Part shown: one piece after another, positions 1 through 6,837 of the stretch | How positions within the stretch are numbered: the stretch's first letter is position 1 | Layout: each line of letters begins with the position of its first letter | Assembly (NCBI GenBank): GCA_021801615.1 | Contig: JAJYXS010000219.1 | Location: 1-17,978, forward strand | DNA from: Actinomycetes bacterium | GTDB taxonomy: Bacteria; Actinomycetota; Acidimicrobiia; Acidimicrobiales; RAAP-2 | Direction: 5' to 3' | DNA length: 17,978 nt | Translations under genes and position numbers: made by a program | The notes under the pieces: model-generated | What the model was told of the DNA's origin: nothing | Database searches by the model: none | What the model saw: only the letters and a program-made list of their open reading frames with translations

Positions 1-1600
1 TGCAGGTGAAGCTGGCGGCGTCCGTGCCGGTGGGTGTCAAGCTCGAGTCCGTGCACAGCGTGGTGCCTGTGGACGTCTTGACCGTGACCGTGCCGGTCGG
101 GTGACCTTTGCCTGTGACCCCGGTCACGGTGCCGGTGAAGGTCTCCGACTCCGAGCCGTAGGCCTTGGGCAAACTGATCGTGGCGAGCGTGGTCGAAGAG
201 GGCTCCGAGGTCGTGATCCGAAGCGTCTGGGCCGTCGAGATCGACGAGGTGTAGGCGTAGTCCGGTGCCGTCGACGTGCCCCCCGAGTAGGCGGCCGTGA
301 CCGAGTAGCTCCCCGCCGCAAGCTTCGAGCCTGTCGTCTGCGTGCAGGTGAAGCTGGCGGCGTCTGTGCCGGTGAGTGTCACGGTCGAGGTTGCGCACAG
401 CACGGTGTTTGTGGAGGTCTTGATCGTCACCGTGCCGGTCGGATTGCCGTCACCGCTGACCCCGGTCACGGTGCCAGTGAAGGTCTCCGACTCCGAGCCG
501 TGGACCTTGGGCGAGCTGATCGCATTCAGCACGATCGTCGAGGACTCCGTGGCGCGGCTGATTGTGAGGGTCTGGGCGGTCGAGGTGGACGCTGTGTAGA
601 AGTAGCTCGGTGTCGACGATGTGCCCCCGGAGTACGCGGCCGTGAGCGAGTAGCTCCCCACCGGAAGCTTCGAGCCTGTCGTCAGCTTGCAGGTGAAGCT
701 GGCGGCGTCCGTGCCTGTGGGTGTCAAGCTCGAGTCCGTGCACAGCGTGGTGCCTGTGGACGTCTTGACCGTGACCGTGCCGGTCGGGTGACCTTTGCCT
801 GTGACCCCGGTCACGGTGCCTTTGAAGGTCTCCGACTCCGATCCGTAGGCCTTGGGCGAGCTGATCGTTGTGAGCGTGGTCGTCGAGACTTCTGACACGC
901 GTGCAACGACCGTCAGGGGCTGAGCTGTTGAGGTGGACGCGGTGTAGTTGTACGCCAGTGTCGTCGACGCGCCCCCCGAGTAGGCGGCCGTGACTGTGTA
1001 GCTCCCCACCGGAAGCGTCGAGCCTGTCGTCTGCGTGCAGGTGAAGCTGGCGGCGTCTGTGCCGGTGGGCGTCAAGGTCGAAGAGCACAGCGTGGTGGCT
1101 GTGGCTTTGATCGTCACCGTGCCCGTTGGGTCGCCCTTGCCTGAGACCCCGGTCACGGTGCCAGAAAAGGTCTGGCCCTCCGATCCGTAGGCCTTGGGCG
1201 AGGAGATCGCACTCAGCGTGGTGGCCGACGACTGAGAGCTTGTGACGATCGCGAGGGACTGGGATGGCGTCGACGTGGACGCGGTGTAGTTGTACGCCAG
1301 TGTCGATGAAGCGCCCCCCGAGTAGGCGGCCGTGACTGTGTAGCTCCCCGCGCGGAGCGTCGAGCCTGTCGTCTGCACGCAGGTGAAGGTGGCCGCGTCC
1401 GCGCCTGTAGCAGTCAAAACCGCCGTGCACAGCGTGGTGCCCGTCGACGTCTTGACCGTGACCGTGCCCGTTGGGTCGCCCTTGCCTGAGACCCCGGTCA
1501 CGGTGCCAGAAAAGGTCTGGGCCTCCGATCCGTAGGCCTTGGGCGAGGAGATCGCATTCAGCGTGGTCGTCGAGGACTCTGTCGTAACTACGCCGCTTGT
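1..1600 (-). repeat. Array of about 4.6 Ig-like coding repeats, period 342-345 bp
   Basis: A landmark with core gaccccggtcacggtgcc or a close variant recurs at 116, 458, 803, 1145 and 1490, so units are alternately 342 and 345 bp. Bases 1-133 match 688-820 with a single mismatch (29 versus 716), far closer than the intervening unit. The units around 1101-1215 and 1446-1560 are also nearly identical. This suggests a two-unit (687-bp) higher-order duplication or gene conversion within the array. The array continues past the left edge. Confidence 0.9.
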
Positions 1601-3352
1601 CGTTGTCGAAGAACCAAGCTTCATCGTCGTGTTGATCACGACGTGATCATTCGGTGCGGTGACAGCGACGTTTGTGGCGTGAGTTCCTGTCGGTGTCGCA
1701 CTGAATGTCTTCTGACTGTACCACTCGGGAAGGTAGCGCCCTGCGCCATCGAAAAGCTCCAGCTTGTAGTTTCCAGTCGCAAGTCCTGTGATCGAGTACT
1801 TTCCTGTCGCTTTCGTGCACACGAATGAGTCTGGCGGGCTATATGCCGTGCTTGTACCGGGCACCAGGTGGACGCAGACTGTCGCCAGTCGCGCGCCGGT
1901 CTCGGCGTCGGTGATCGTCCCGCTGATACCGGACCCGGCTAGTGGCGTATCGTTCACGTTGGCTACGGTGTTTGTCGCGCTCACGTGCACCTTCGTGCCG
2001 GTCGATATAGCATTCTCACAATACGGCGATGTCACAGTCGTTGTCGGGTACACCTGGTCGATGTACTTGCCCGTGCCGAGAAACGGTGTACCCTGAAATA
2101 CGACGTGGTATGTGCCAGGCGCGACACCGTGTATGACGTACGTTCCATTCGTTGAGCTAATCGCTGACTGGTTGCTGAATCCCGCCGCTGAAGTGCTGCA
2201 CACGAGGACCACCACGTTGGCAACGCCGGTCGTCCCTGTCGCAACCTTGCCGGATATCTTGCCCCCCTCCGCTAAAAGGGTTGTACCCAGAGCTTTGGGT
2301 CCGTTTGCTGCCACAGTGACAGATGTAGCTGTTCTGTAGTCCTTTCCGTTGTAGTACTGAGATACATATGTCTGTGTAGGAGCGGGAAGAAACTCAACTT
2401 TATAGGTCCCAGAAGGCACGGGTACGTCATATGTACCTGTTGCAGTCGTCGAACCAGAGTTGACAAAAGACCCTGTCTTGTTGACGACAATTATCGTGAC
2501 ACTTGCGAGAGCAGTACCCGCGGTGTTTTTGACCGTGCCGGTGATGGAGGCTGTCTTAGAAATCGCGTTCAACGTTGCGTCAATGCCGGGAGTCGCACTT
2601 CCGTTCTTGACCGTGACCTGTGTCGCCGCCGTGAATGTTGCCTTACCGTTATACCATTCTGACGACATGGACTGGTTCATCGACCCCTGGCAACCATGGC
2701 ACGTATTGAACGCGACCTTGTACTTGCCCGCAGACAGTCCTGGCGTCGAGAATGTGCTCGAGATCCTCGCTGTCCTAGTGCATGTGCTCCATACTTCGGG
2801 GTCGTTGCTCGAGTTTGTCAGGTAGACTTCGATACAGAAGTTCCCTGTTCCCGTTCCAGAAACCGTGACCTTTCCGGTGATCCAGCCACCGGCCGCCATA
2901 GTGGCATTGATTCCTGAGATCGTTGCACCTGCGGTCACTTCGACAGGAGAGGCCGTAATCGCTGTCGACACATTCTTATACCATTGCGCAGCGGCGTGGT
3001 TCGTGCTGCCCTCCTTGTCGACGAACTCGACGAAATACTGCCCTACCGGGACTGTCGCCACTGTGTAGTGCCCTGTGGAACCGCTGGGGCAAACGCTCTT
3101 GATGGGGACATTTTGATAGACGACGGACGCGGAGAACACCTCGGCACAGATTGTGGCCGCGTGTCCCCCCCCTGTCGTGATGGTCCCGCTGATGGTCCCG
3201 TCGCCAGCGGGGGCCGCGCCCGCGGGGGCCGGCCCCAGGACGACGAGGCCCATCCCGAAAATCAAAGGGAGGCACAACAAGGGCGTGAGCAGCCTCCTCG
3301 CCGCAGTGGTGCGAGCGTGAGGTCCTTCTCTCAGAGGCTTCGTCGGTTGCAC
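1..3352 (-). CDS. Large secreted repeat protein with carboxypeptidase-regulatory-like modules and Ig-like repeats (3' end off the window)
   Basis: The frame is open from a GTG at 3352 to the left edge, giving 1117 visible residues without a stop. The start is supported by AGGAGG about six bases upstream. Residues 1-49 form a signal peptide: arginine-containing N-region, hydrophobic core LLTPLLCLPLIFGMGLVVLG, then an Ala/Pro/Gly stretch with likely cleavage near residue 47-49. Five modules begin with I[ST]G[TK][IV] motifs near residues 52, 158, 268, 365 and 476. Each ends in an aromatic motif (QWYKN, EWYNGK, QYYNGK, DQVYP, EWYSQK), as in carboxypeptidase-regulatory-like beta-sandwiches. From about residue 585 onward come Ig-like repeats of 114-115 residues (Big_3_5 type: YGSE..TF.GTVTGV, TGTVTVKTSTGTTLC, SYTVTAAYSGG). 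No catalytic domain is visible. It is likely a cell-surface or secreted adhesin-like protein; its anchor, if any, is outside the window. Base composition is lower in GC than the neighbours. Function is inferred. Confidence 0.85.
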   Translation of the reverse strand, partial: MQPTKPLREGPHARTTAARRLLTPLLCLPLIFGMGLVVLGPAPAGAAPAGDGTISGTITTGGGHAATICAEVFSASVVYQNVPIKSVCPSGSTGHYTVATVPVGQYFVEFVDKEGSTNHAAAQWYKNVSTAITASPVEVTAGATISGINATMAAGGWITGKVTVSGTGTGNFCIEVYLTNSSNDPEVWSTCTRTARISSTFSTPGLSAGKYKVAFNTCHGCQGSMNQSMSSEWYNGKATFTAATQVTVKNGSATPGIDATLNAISKTASITGTVKNTAGTALASVTIIVVNKTGSFVNSGSTTATGTYDVPVPSGTYKVEFLPAPTQTYVSQYYNGKDYRTATSVTVAANGPKALGTTLLAEGGKISGKVATGTTGVANVVVLVCSTSAAGFSNQSAISSTNGTYVIHGVAPGTYHVVFQGTPFLGTGKYIDQVYPTTTVTSPYCENAISTGTKVHVSATNTVANVNDTPLAGSGISGTITDAETGARLATVCVHLVPGTSTAYSPPDSFVCTKATGKYSITGLATGNYKLELFDGAGRYLPEWYSQKTFSATPTGTHATNVAVTAPNDHVVINTTMKLGSSTTTSGVVTTESSTTTLNAISSPKAYGSEAQTFSGTVTGVSGKGDPTGTVTVKTSTGTTLCTAVLTATGADAATFTCVQTTGSTLRAGSYTVTAAYSGGASSTLAYNYTASTSTPSQSLAIVTSSQSSATTLSAISSPKAYGSEGQTFSGTVTGVSGKGDPTGTVTIKATATTLCSSTLTPTGTDAASFTCTQTTGSTLPVGSYTVTAAYSGGASTTLAYNYTASTSTAQPLTVVARVSEVSTTTLTTISSPKAYGSESETFKGTVTGVTGKGHPTGTVTVKTSTGTTLCTDSSLTPTGTDAASFTCKLTTGSKLPVGSYSLTAAYSGGTSSTPSYFYTASTSTAQTLTISRATESSTIVLNAISSPKVHGSESETFTGTVTGVSGDGNPTGTVTIKTSTNTVLCATSTVTLTGTDAASFTCTQTTGSKLAAGSYSVTAAYSGGTSTAPDYAYTSSISTAQTLRITTSEPSSTTLATISLPKAYGSESETFTGTVTGVTGKGHPTGTVTVKTSTGTTLCTDSSLTPTGTDAASFTC

Positions 3353-3735
3353 GGACTCCCTCCTGTCCCTTGCCCTGCGCTCTGTGGCTCAGTCCGGTCA
3401 TCACCTGTCGGCCTTCCCGGACGATGCGCGTCGATGGCTCCACCAACGCGTGCGCTCTCCCACAGTGGACCTATGCACGCCCTCCGCCGCCCATGACCCG
3501 GCTTGTGCAGCGAGAAGATGCTTTCCATATGGAGTCACAACTGCAACAACGAGTGATCAACGTTCGATCAAATTGCGAGGTGAAGCGGCCTGCTGTGAGC
3601 TGGCGGCCAGCTCGGGGCGCTTCAGGCAGTCGAGGGGCGGACGGGGAGGACGGCCAACTCGTCGCCTTCGCGCGACTCCTACGGCCTCGTTGGAGGGCGG
3701 GCCCGATGCGACGGCGTCGCCCCCGAGCCGCGCGC
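3353..3735. other. 383-bp non-coding spacer between the membrane protein and the surface-protein gene
   Basis: No ORF here has convincing coding character; the short ones are shadows with no recognisable protein features. The stretch must hold the 5' region of the surface-protein gene, including its AGGAGG ribosome site just above 3352. Around 3520-3580 it is noticeably AT-richer than the flanking DNA and contains an inverted repeat at 3554-3570. I could not assign a convincing -35/-10 pair. Confidence 0.6.
3554..3570. promoter_or_regulatory. Inverted repeat TGATC-7-GATCA, possible operator
   Basis: The 17 bases form 5-bp arms TGATC/GATCA around AACGTTC. They lie in the AT-richer part of the spacer, about 200 bp upstream of the surface-protein start. 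Size and symmetry suit a dimeric regulator site, but the arms are short and chance occurrence is possible. No regulator is encoded next to it. Confidence 0.25.
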
Positions 3736-5040
3736 TCAGTCCCCGCCTCGCCGCCGGTGCACCCGGGCGAGCTCCCCGACCGCCGCGCACAGGAGCGCCG
3801 CCTGCACGCCGAGATCGGCGAGCGCCGTGGTGCGCGGGACCCCGTGCGCGAGCACTACGGCGACGGTCACCCCCGCGGCGCCGGCCAGGAGCACGGCGAC
3901 GAATCGGCGGTCGCCCACCCCGAGGAGGTACATGGTCACCATGACGGTCGCGCTGAGGCACACCATCGCGAGCGCGAGCGGCAGGAACGCGCCCGCGGCG
4001 GACACGTAGCGTGACGAGAAGGCCGCGGAGAGAAAGAGACGCGGGATCGCCCCTGCGACCCCGACGAGAGCCGCGGCGGGGAGGGCGAGGATCGCGAGCG
4101 ACACCGCCAACTGGCGGAGCGCGTGGGACCCTTCGCGCCAGGAGATCGCCGCCTCCGGCAGGAGGTAGCCCGCGACCACGATCGACACGAACACGAGCGC
4201 TTTGCTCGACACCGACACCGCGGCGTAGGCACCGGCAGCTCGCGGGGCCTCGCGCCCCATCACGATCACGTCCGCGTACTGGAGCAGCGCGATCGCTGCG
4301 AGCGCCACTACTGCGGCGAGCACGTCCCGGCGCACCACCGCGTCGCGGCCGTCCGCGCTGGGGCCGCCCGCGCTGCGGCCGCTCTCGGCACCTCCTTCCG
4401 CGCGCCACACGCGACCCGCGACGAGTCGTGCGTGCAGTGCGGTGCACACCTCGGCGACGAGCACCCCGGCCGCGACGCCGCCCACCCCGAGGCCGGCCGC
4501 GCCGAACCCGATCATGAAGGCGGTGCGTGCCGCGCCCTCCAAGAGGAGGTTCGAAGACAGCGTCCGGTACTCCCGGTGCGCCTGGAGGAGCCCCCGGTCG
4601 ACGCAGAGGAGCACCCAGACCGCGCCGGCGATCGCGAACGCGTCGAAGCCGACGGCGTCTTCCCGTCCGAGAAGCCTCGCGACCGACGGTCCCGCCACGA
4701 GCACTCCCGCGGCGAAGAGCAGCAGCGCCCGGGTGGCGAGCCGGTGCACGCCGGCACCCCAGCGCGCGACGCCCCCGAGGTCGCCGCTCCATCGGGTGAC
4801 CCGGCGGACGACGCCGACGAGCACCGCCGAACCGGGCGTCGAGACGACGAAGAAGACGCCGATCAGCTGGTTGAGCGCGCCGTAGTCCGGGGCTCGCAGG
4901 AGCCGCGCGAGCACCAGCGTGACGAGCATGCTCCCGCCGTTCGCCACCACCCCCGCGACGGCGAGCGGCCCGGCGTCGAGGAGCCCGGCGCGCCACGCGA
5001 GCCGCGCGGACCCGCCTGGGCGCTCAGCGGCCACCGCCAT
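3736..5040 (-). CDS. Polytopic membrane protein, polysaccharide flippase-like (Wzx/MATE-like)
   Basis: The product is 434 residues, a usual length for the polysaccharide-biosynthesis/oligosaccharide-flippase group. About 11-12 hydrophobic segments are visible, for example around SMLVTLVLARLL, LIGVFFVVSTPGSAVLVGVV, LLLFAAGVLVAG, VLAAVVALAAIALLQYADVIVMG, LVFVSIVVAGYLLPEA and LPLALAMVCLSATVMVTMYLLG. The N-terminal pattern (first helix, then LARLL..DYGALNQL) is typical of these flippases, as is the helix ending QYADVIVMGR..P..AGAYAA halfway along. A Gly/Ser-rich loop near residues 215-235 separates the halves. The family role is moving lipid-linked sugar units across the inner membrane, but no glycosyltransferases are adjacent, so the substrate is unknown. 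It starts 29 bp after the S1 stop and is probably co-transcribed with rpsA, the intervening hairpin perhaps tuning its expression. MurJ-like or MATE exporter alternatives cannot be excluded. Confidence 0.7.
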   Translation of the reverse strand: MAVAAERPGGSARLAWRAGLLDAGPLAVAGVVANGGSMLVTLVLARLLRAPDYGALNQLIGVFFVVSTPGSAVLVGVVRRVTRWSGDLGGVARWGAGVHRLATRALLLFAAGVLVAGPSVARLLGREDAVGFDAFAIAGAVWVLLCVDRGLLQAHREYRTLSSNLLLEGAARTAFMIGFGAAGLGVGGVAAGVLVAEVCTALHARLVAGRVWRAEGGAESGRSAGGPSADGRDAVVRRDVLAAVVALAAIALLQYADVIVMGREAPRAAGAYAAVSVSSKALVFVSIVVAGYLLPEAAISWREGSHALRQLAVSLAILALPAAALVGVAGAIPRLFLSAAFSSRYVSAAGAFLPLALAMVCLSATVMVTMYLLGVGDRRFVAVLLAGAAGVTVAVVLAHGVPRTTALADLGVQAALLCAAVGELARVHRRRGGD

Positions 5041-5047
5041 CGGGTCC

Positions 5048-5069
5048 CCCGTCCCCGTTCAGGGACGGG
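5048..5069 (-). terminator. Perfect 8-bp GC hairpin between rpsA stop and the flippase start
   Basis: CCCGTCCC and GGGACGGG pair perfectly around a 6-base loop. The hairpin begins directly after the rpsA stop codon (5070-5072, read leftward). No T-tract follows in the transcribed direction, so it is not a classical intrinsic terminator. Its 3' arm runs into the GGGGGA that would be the ribosome site for the ATG at 5040. It could be an attenuating or translational-coupling element, or an mRNA 3'-end stabiliser. Confidence 0.5.
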
Positions 5070-6611
5070 TCAGGATCCCGGCTGCTCCTCGGCGGGAGCC
5101 GGCTCCGTCGTGCCCGCGGCCGCCGCTGCGTCGCCCCCTGCATCGCCCGCGCCGGCTGCATCCGCGACCTGGGCGTCCACGACCTCAGCGTCCACGACCT
5201 CGGCATCCACGACCTGAGCGTCCGCCCCGTCCGCGTCAGCCCCCGCACCATCGCCCTCCGGCGCGTAGCCCCCGCCAGGGGCCTGCGCGGCGTAGTCGGC
5301 CCATGCGGCCTGTGCCTCGGTCTCAGGGGTGAACTCTCCGGCGTCGGTGTAGTCGTAGCCGATGTAGTTCCCCTCGGCGTCGTAGGCGTGCTCGCCGAAC
5401 GCCTCGCGGTACTCCTCGGAGACCTCGCCGCCCTCGGCCGCCTGCTTGATCGAGAGGCTGATGCGGCGGCGCTGGAGGTCGATGTCGATGATCTTCACCC
5501 ACAGCTCCTCGCCGGGGCTCACCACCTGCTCGGGCAGGTCCACGTGGTGCGCGGCCATCTCCGAGATGTGCACCAGCCCCTCGATGCCGTCGCCCACCTG
5601 GACGAAGGCGCCGAAGGGCACCAGCTTGGTGATGCGGCCGTAGACGAGCTGGCCCACCTCGTGGCTGTCGGCGAACTCCTGCCAGGGATCGGTCTGGGTG
5701 GCCTTGAGCGAGAGGCTGATCCGCTCCTTCTCCAAGTCGACGTCGAGCACCTCGACTGTGATCTCGTCGCCCACCTGGACGACCGAGGACGGGTGGTCGA
5801 CGTGCTTCCACGACAGCTCCGACACGTGGACGAGCCCGTCCATCCCCCCGAGGTCGACGAACGCACCGAAGTTGACGACCGACGACACGACACCGTGACG
5901 GCGCTCGCCGGGCTTGAGGTTGGCGAGGAAGTCGCCACGCTGCTCCTTCTGCGCCTCCTCGAGCCACGCGCGCCGCGACAGCACGACGTTGTTGCGGTTG
6001 CGGTCGAGCTCGATGATCTTGGCCTCGATGACGCGCCCCACGTAGGGCTGGAGCTCGCGCACGCGCCGAAGCTCGACGAGGGACGCCGGGAGGAAGCCGC
6101 GCAGGCCGATGTCGACGATGAGGCCGCCCTTCACGACCTCGATGACCGGACCCTTCACGACCTGGTCCGCTTCCTTCAGCTTCTCGATGGTGGTCCACGC
6201 GCGCTCGTACTGCGCGCGCTTCTTGGAGAGGATGAGCCGTCCCTCCTTGTCCTCCTTCTGGAGGACGAGGGCTTCGACGTGGTCGCCGAGCGAGACGATC
6301 TCCGACGGGGCGACGTCGTTGCGGATGGAGAGCTCGCGGGCGGGGATGACCCCTTCGGACTTGTACCCGATGTCGAGCAGCACCTCGTCGCGGTCGATCT
6401 TCACCACCGTGCCCTCGACGAGGTCGCCGTCCTCGAACTCGACGATGGTCCGGGCCATGAGGTCCTCGAGAGACTGGCCCGAGAGGTCGTCCTCGACGAT
6501 CGCGCGCGGGTGGTACACGCCCTCCTCGTCGAAGGTGCCCATCGCCTCGTCGGACAGGTGTGCCCGGTGGAGTGGGGCGGTGAGGAGGGCGGAGGATTGC
6601 TCGTTGGACAT
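5070..6611 (-). CDS. rpsA: 30S ribosomal protein S1
   Basis: Encodes 513 residues from the ATG at 6611. Four S1 RNA-binding domains lie at about 61-130, 150-215, 235-303 and 320-390, with family signatures such as VEGTVVKIDRDEVLLDIGYK, VSSVVNFGAFVDLGG and KLVPFGAFVQVGDGIEGLVH. The sequence closely resembles actinobacterial S1 from recall. S1 binds mRNA on the small ribosomal subunit and aids initiation on leaders without a strong Shine-Dalgarno. I chose 6611 because upstream codons are a translated 9-bp minisatellite with no family similarity; 6542 is an alternative ATG. Only a weak AGTGAG lies upstream. The tail after about residue 395 is acidic, with repeated VVDA[EQ] pentapeptides at 464-485. 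It follows polA after 226 bp and probably has its own leader and promoter. Confidence 0.95.
   Translation of the reverse strand: MSNEQSSALLTAPLHRAHLSDEAMGTFDEEGVYHPRAIVEDDLSGQSLEDLMARTIVEFEDGDLVEGTVVKIDRDEVLLDIGYKSEGVIPARELSIRNDVAPSEIVSLGDHVEALVLQKEDKEGRLILSKKRAQYERAWTTIEKLKEADQVVKGPVIEVVKGGLIVDIGLRGFLPASLVELRRVRELQPYVGRVIEAKIIELDRNRNNVVLSRRAWLEEAQKEQRGDFLANLKPGERRHGVVSSVVNFGAFVDLGGMDGLVHVSELSWKHVDHPSSVVQVGDEITVEVLDVDLEKERISLSLKATQTDPWQEFADSHEVGQLVYGRITKLVPFGAFVQVGDGIEGLVHISEMAAHHVDLPEQVVSPGEELWVKIIDIDLQRRRISLSIKQAAEGGEVSEEYREAFGEHAYDAEGNYIGYDYTDAGEFTPETEAQAAWADYAAQAPGGGYAPEGDGAGADADGADAQVVDAEVVDAEVVDAQVADAAGAGDAGGDAAAAAGTTEPAPAEEQPGS
5157..5222 (-). repeat. 15-bp coding minisatellite in the rpsA tail
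   Basis: About four copies of a 15-bp unit encode [AV]DAQVVDAEVVDAEVVDAQV-type pentapeptides (VVDAE/VVDAQ) in the acidic C-terminal tail of S1. The frame is preserved because the unit is a multiple of three. Confidence 0.8.
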
Positions 6612-6644
6612 CTGGGACTGCTCACTTTCGTTGCGCCCCCTCGC

Positions 6645-6698
6645 AGGACCGCGAGGACCGCGAGGACCGCGAGGACCGTGAGGACCGCGAGGACCGTG
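6645..6698. repeat. 9-bp tandem repeat (six copies) in the rpsA leader
   Basis: Six head-to-tail copies of AGGACCGYG on the plus strand (four with C, two with T at the variable position) fill 54 bp, ending 33 bp before the S1 start. In the S1 mRNA orientation the unit reads C[AG]CGGTCCT. It would be prone to slippage, so copy number may vary between strains. Confidence 0.9.
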
Positions 6699-6743
6699 AG
6701 GGGACGTGGCGGCCGCGCCGGGACCGCATGTTCGAGCGATCGG

Positions 6744-6768
6744 GCCTGGCCGCCGGCGCCAGCCAGGC
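6744..6768 (-). promoter_or_regulatory. Inverted repeat in the polA-rpsA gap
   Basis: GCCTGGC (6744-6750) pairs with GCCAGGC (6762-6768) around an 11-base GC-rich loop. It lacks a T-tract. It may terminate polA transcripts weakly or form part of the S1 leader structure. Confidence 0.35.
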
Positions 6769-6837
6769 ACCACAGGCTAACCCACGCGGCGGCCCGATCC
6801 TCCAGCGCTGCGCAAGCGTCGCCGCTCAGGGTGCCGC

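Larger units (their letters stand above)
6612..6837 (-). promoter_or_regulatory. rpsA leader / polA-rpsA intergenic region
   Basis: These 226 bp separate the polA stop from the S1 start. Reading leftward they hold a TAGCCT that could serve as a -10 (plus-strand 6775-6780, no clear -35), a GC-rich inverted repeat at 6744-6768, six copies of a 9-bp repeat at 6645-6698, then a weak ribosome site. S1 is known to autoregulate through its own structured leader in Escherichia coli; whether this leader does so is inference. Confidence 0.4.

Noticed and set aside
450..1430. Minus-strand ORF of 326 codons in the Ig array
   Set aside because: Alternative-frame reading of the repeats, giving His/Asp/Arg-rich repeats; the true frame is continuous with a signal peptide at 3352.
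3331..3528. Minus-strand 65-codon ORF upstream of the surface-protein gene
   Set aside because: No ribosome site or recognisable features; it overlaps the ribosome site and start of the surface-protein gene in another frame.
6612..6773. 54-residue N-terminal extension of S1
   Set aside because: It is the translation of the 9-bp minisatellite (GPRG repeats) and has no counterpart in the S1 family; ATG at 6611 fits better.
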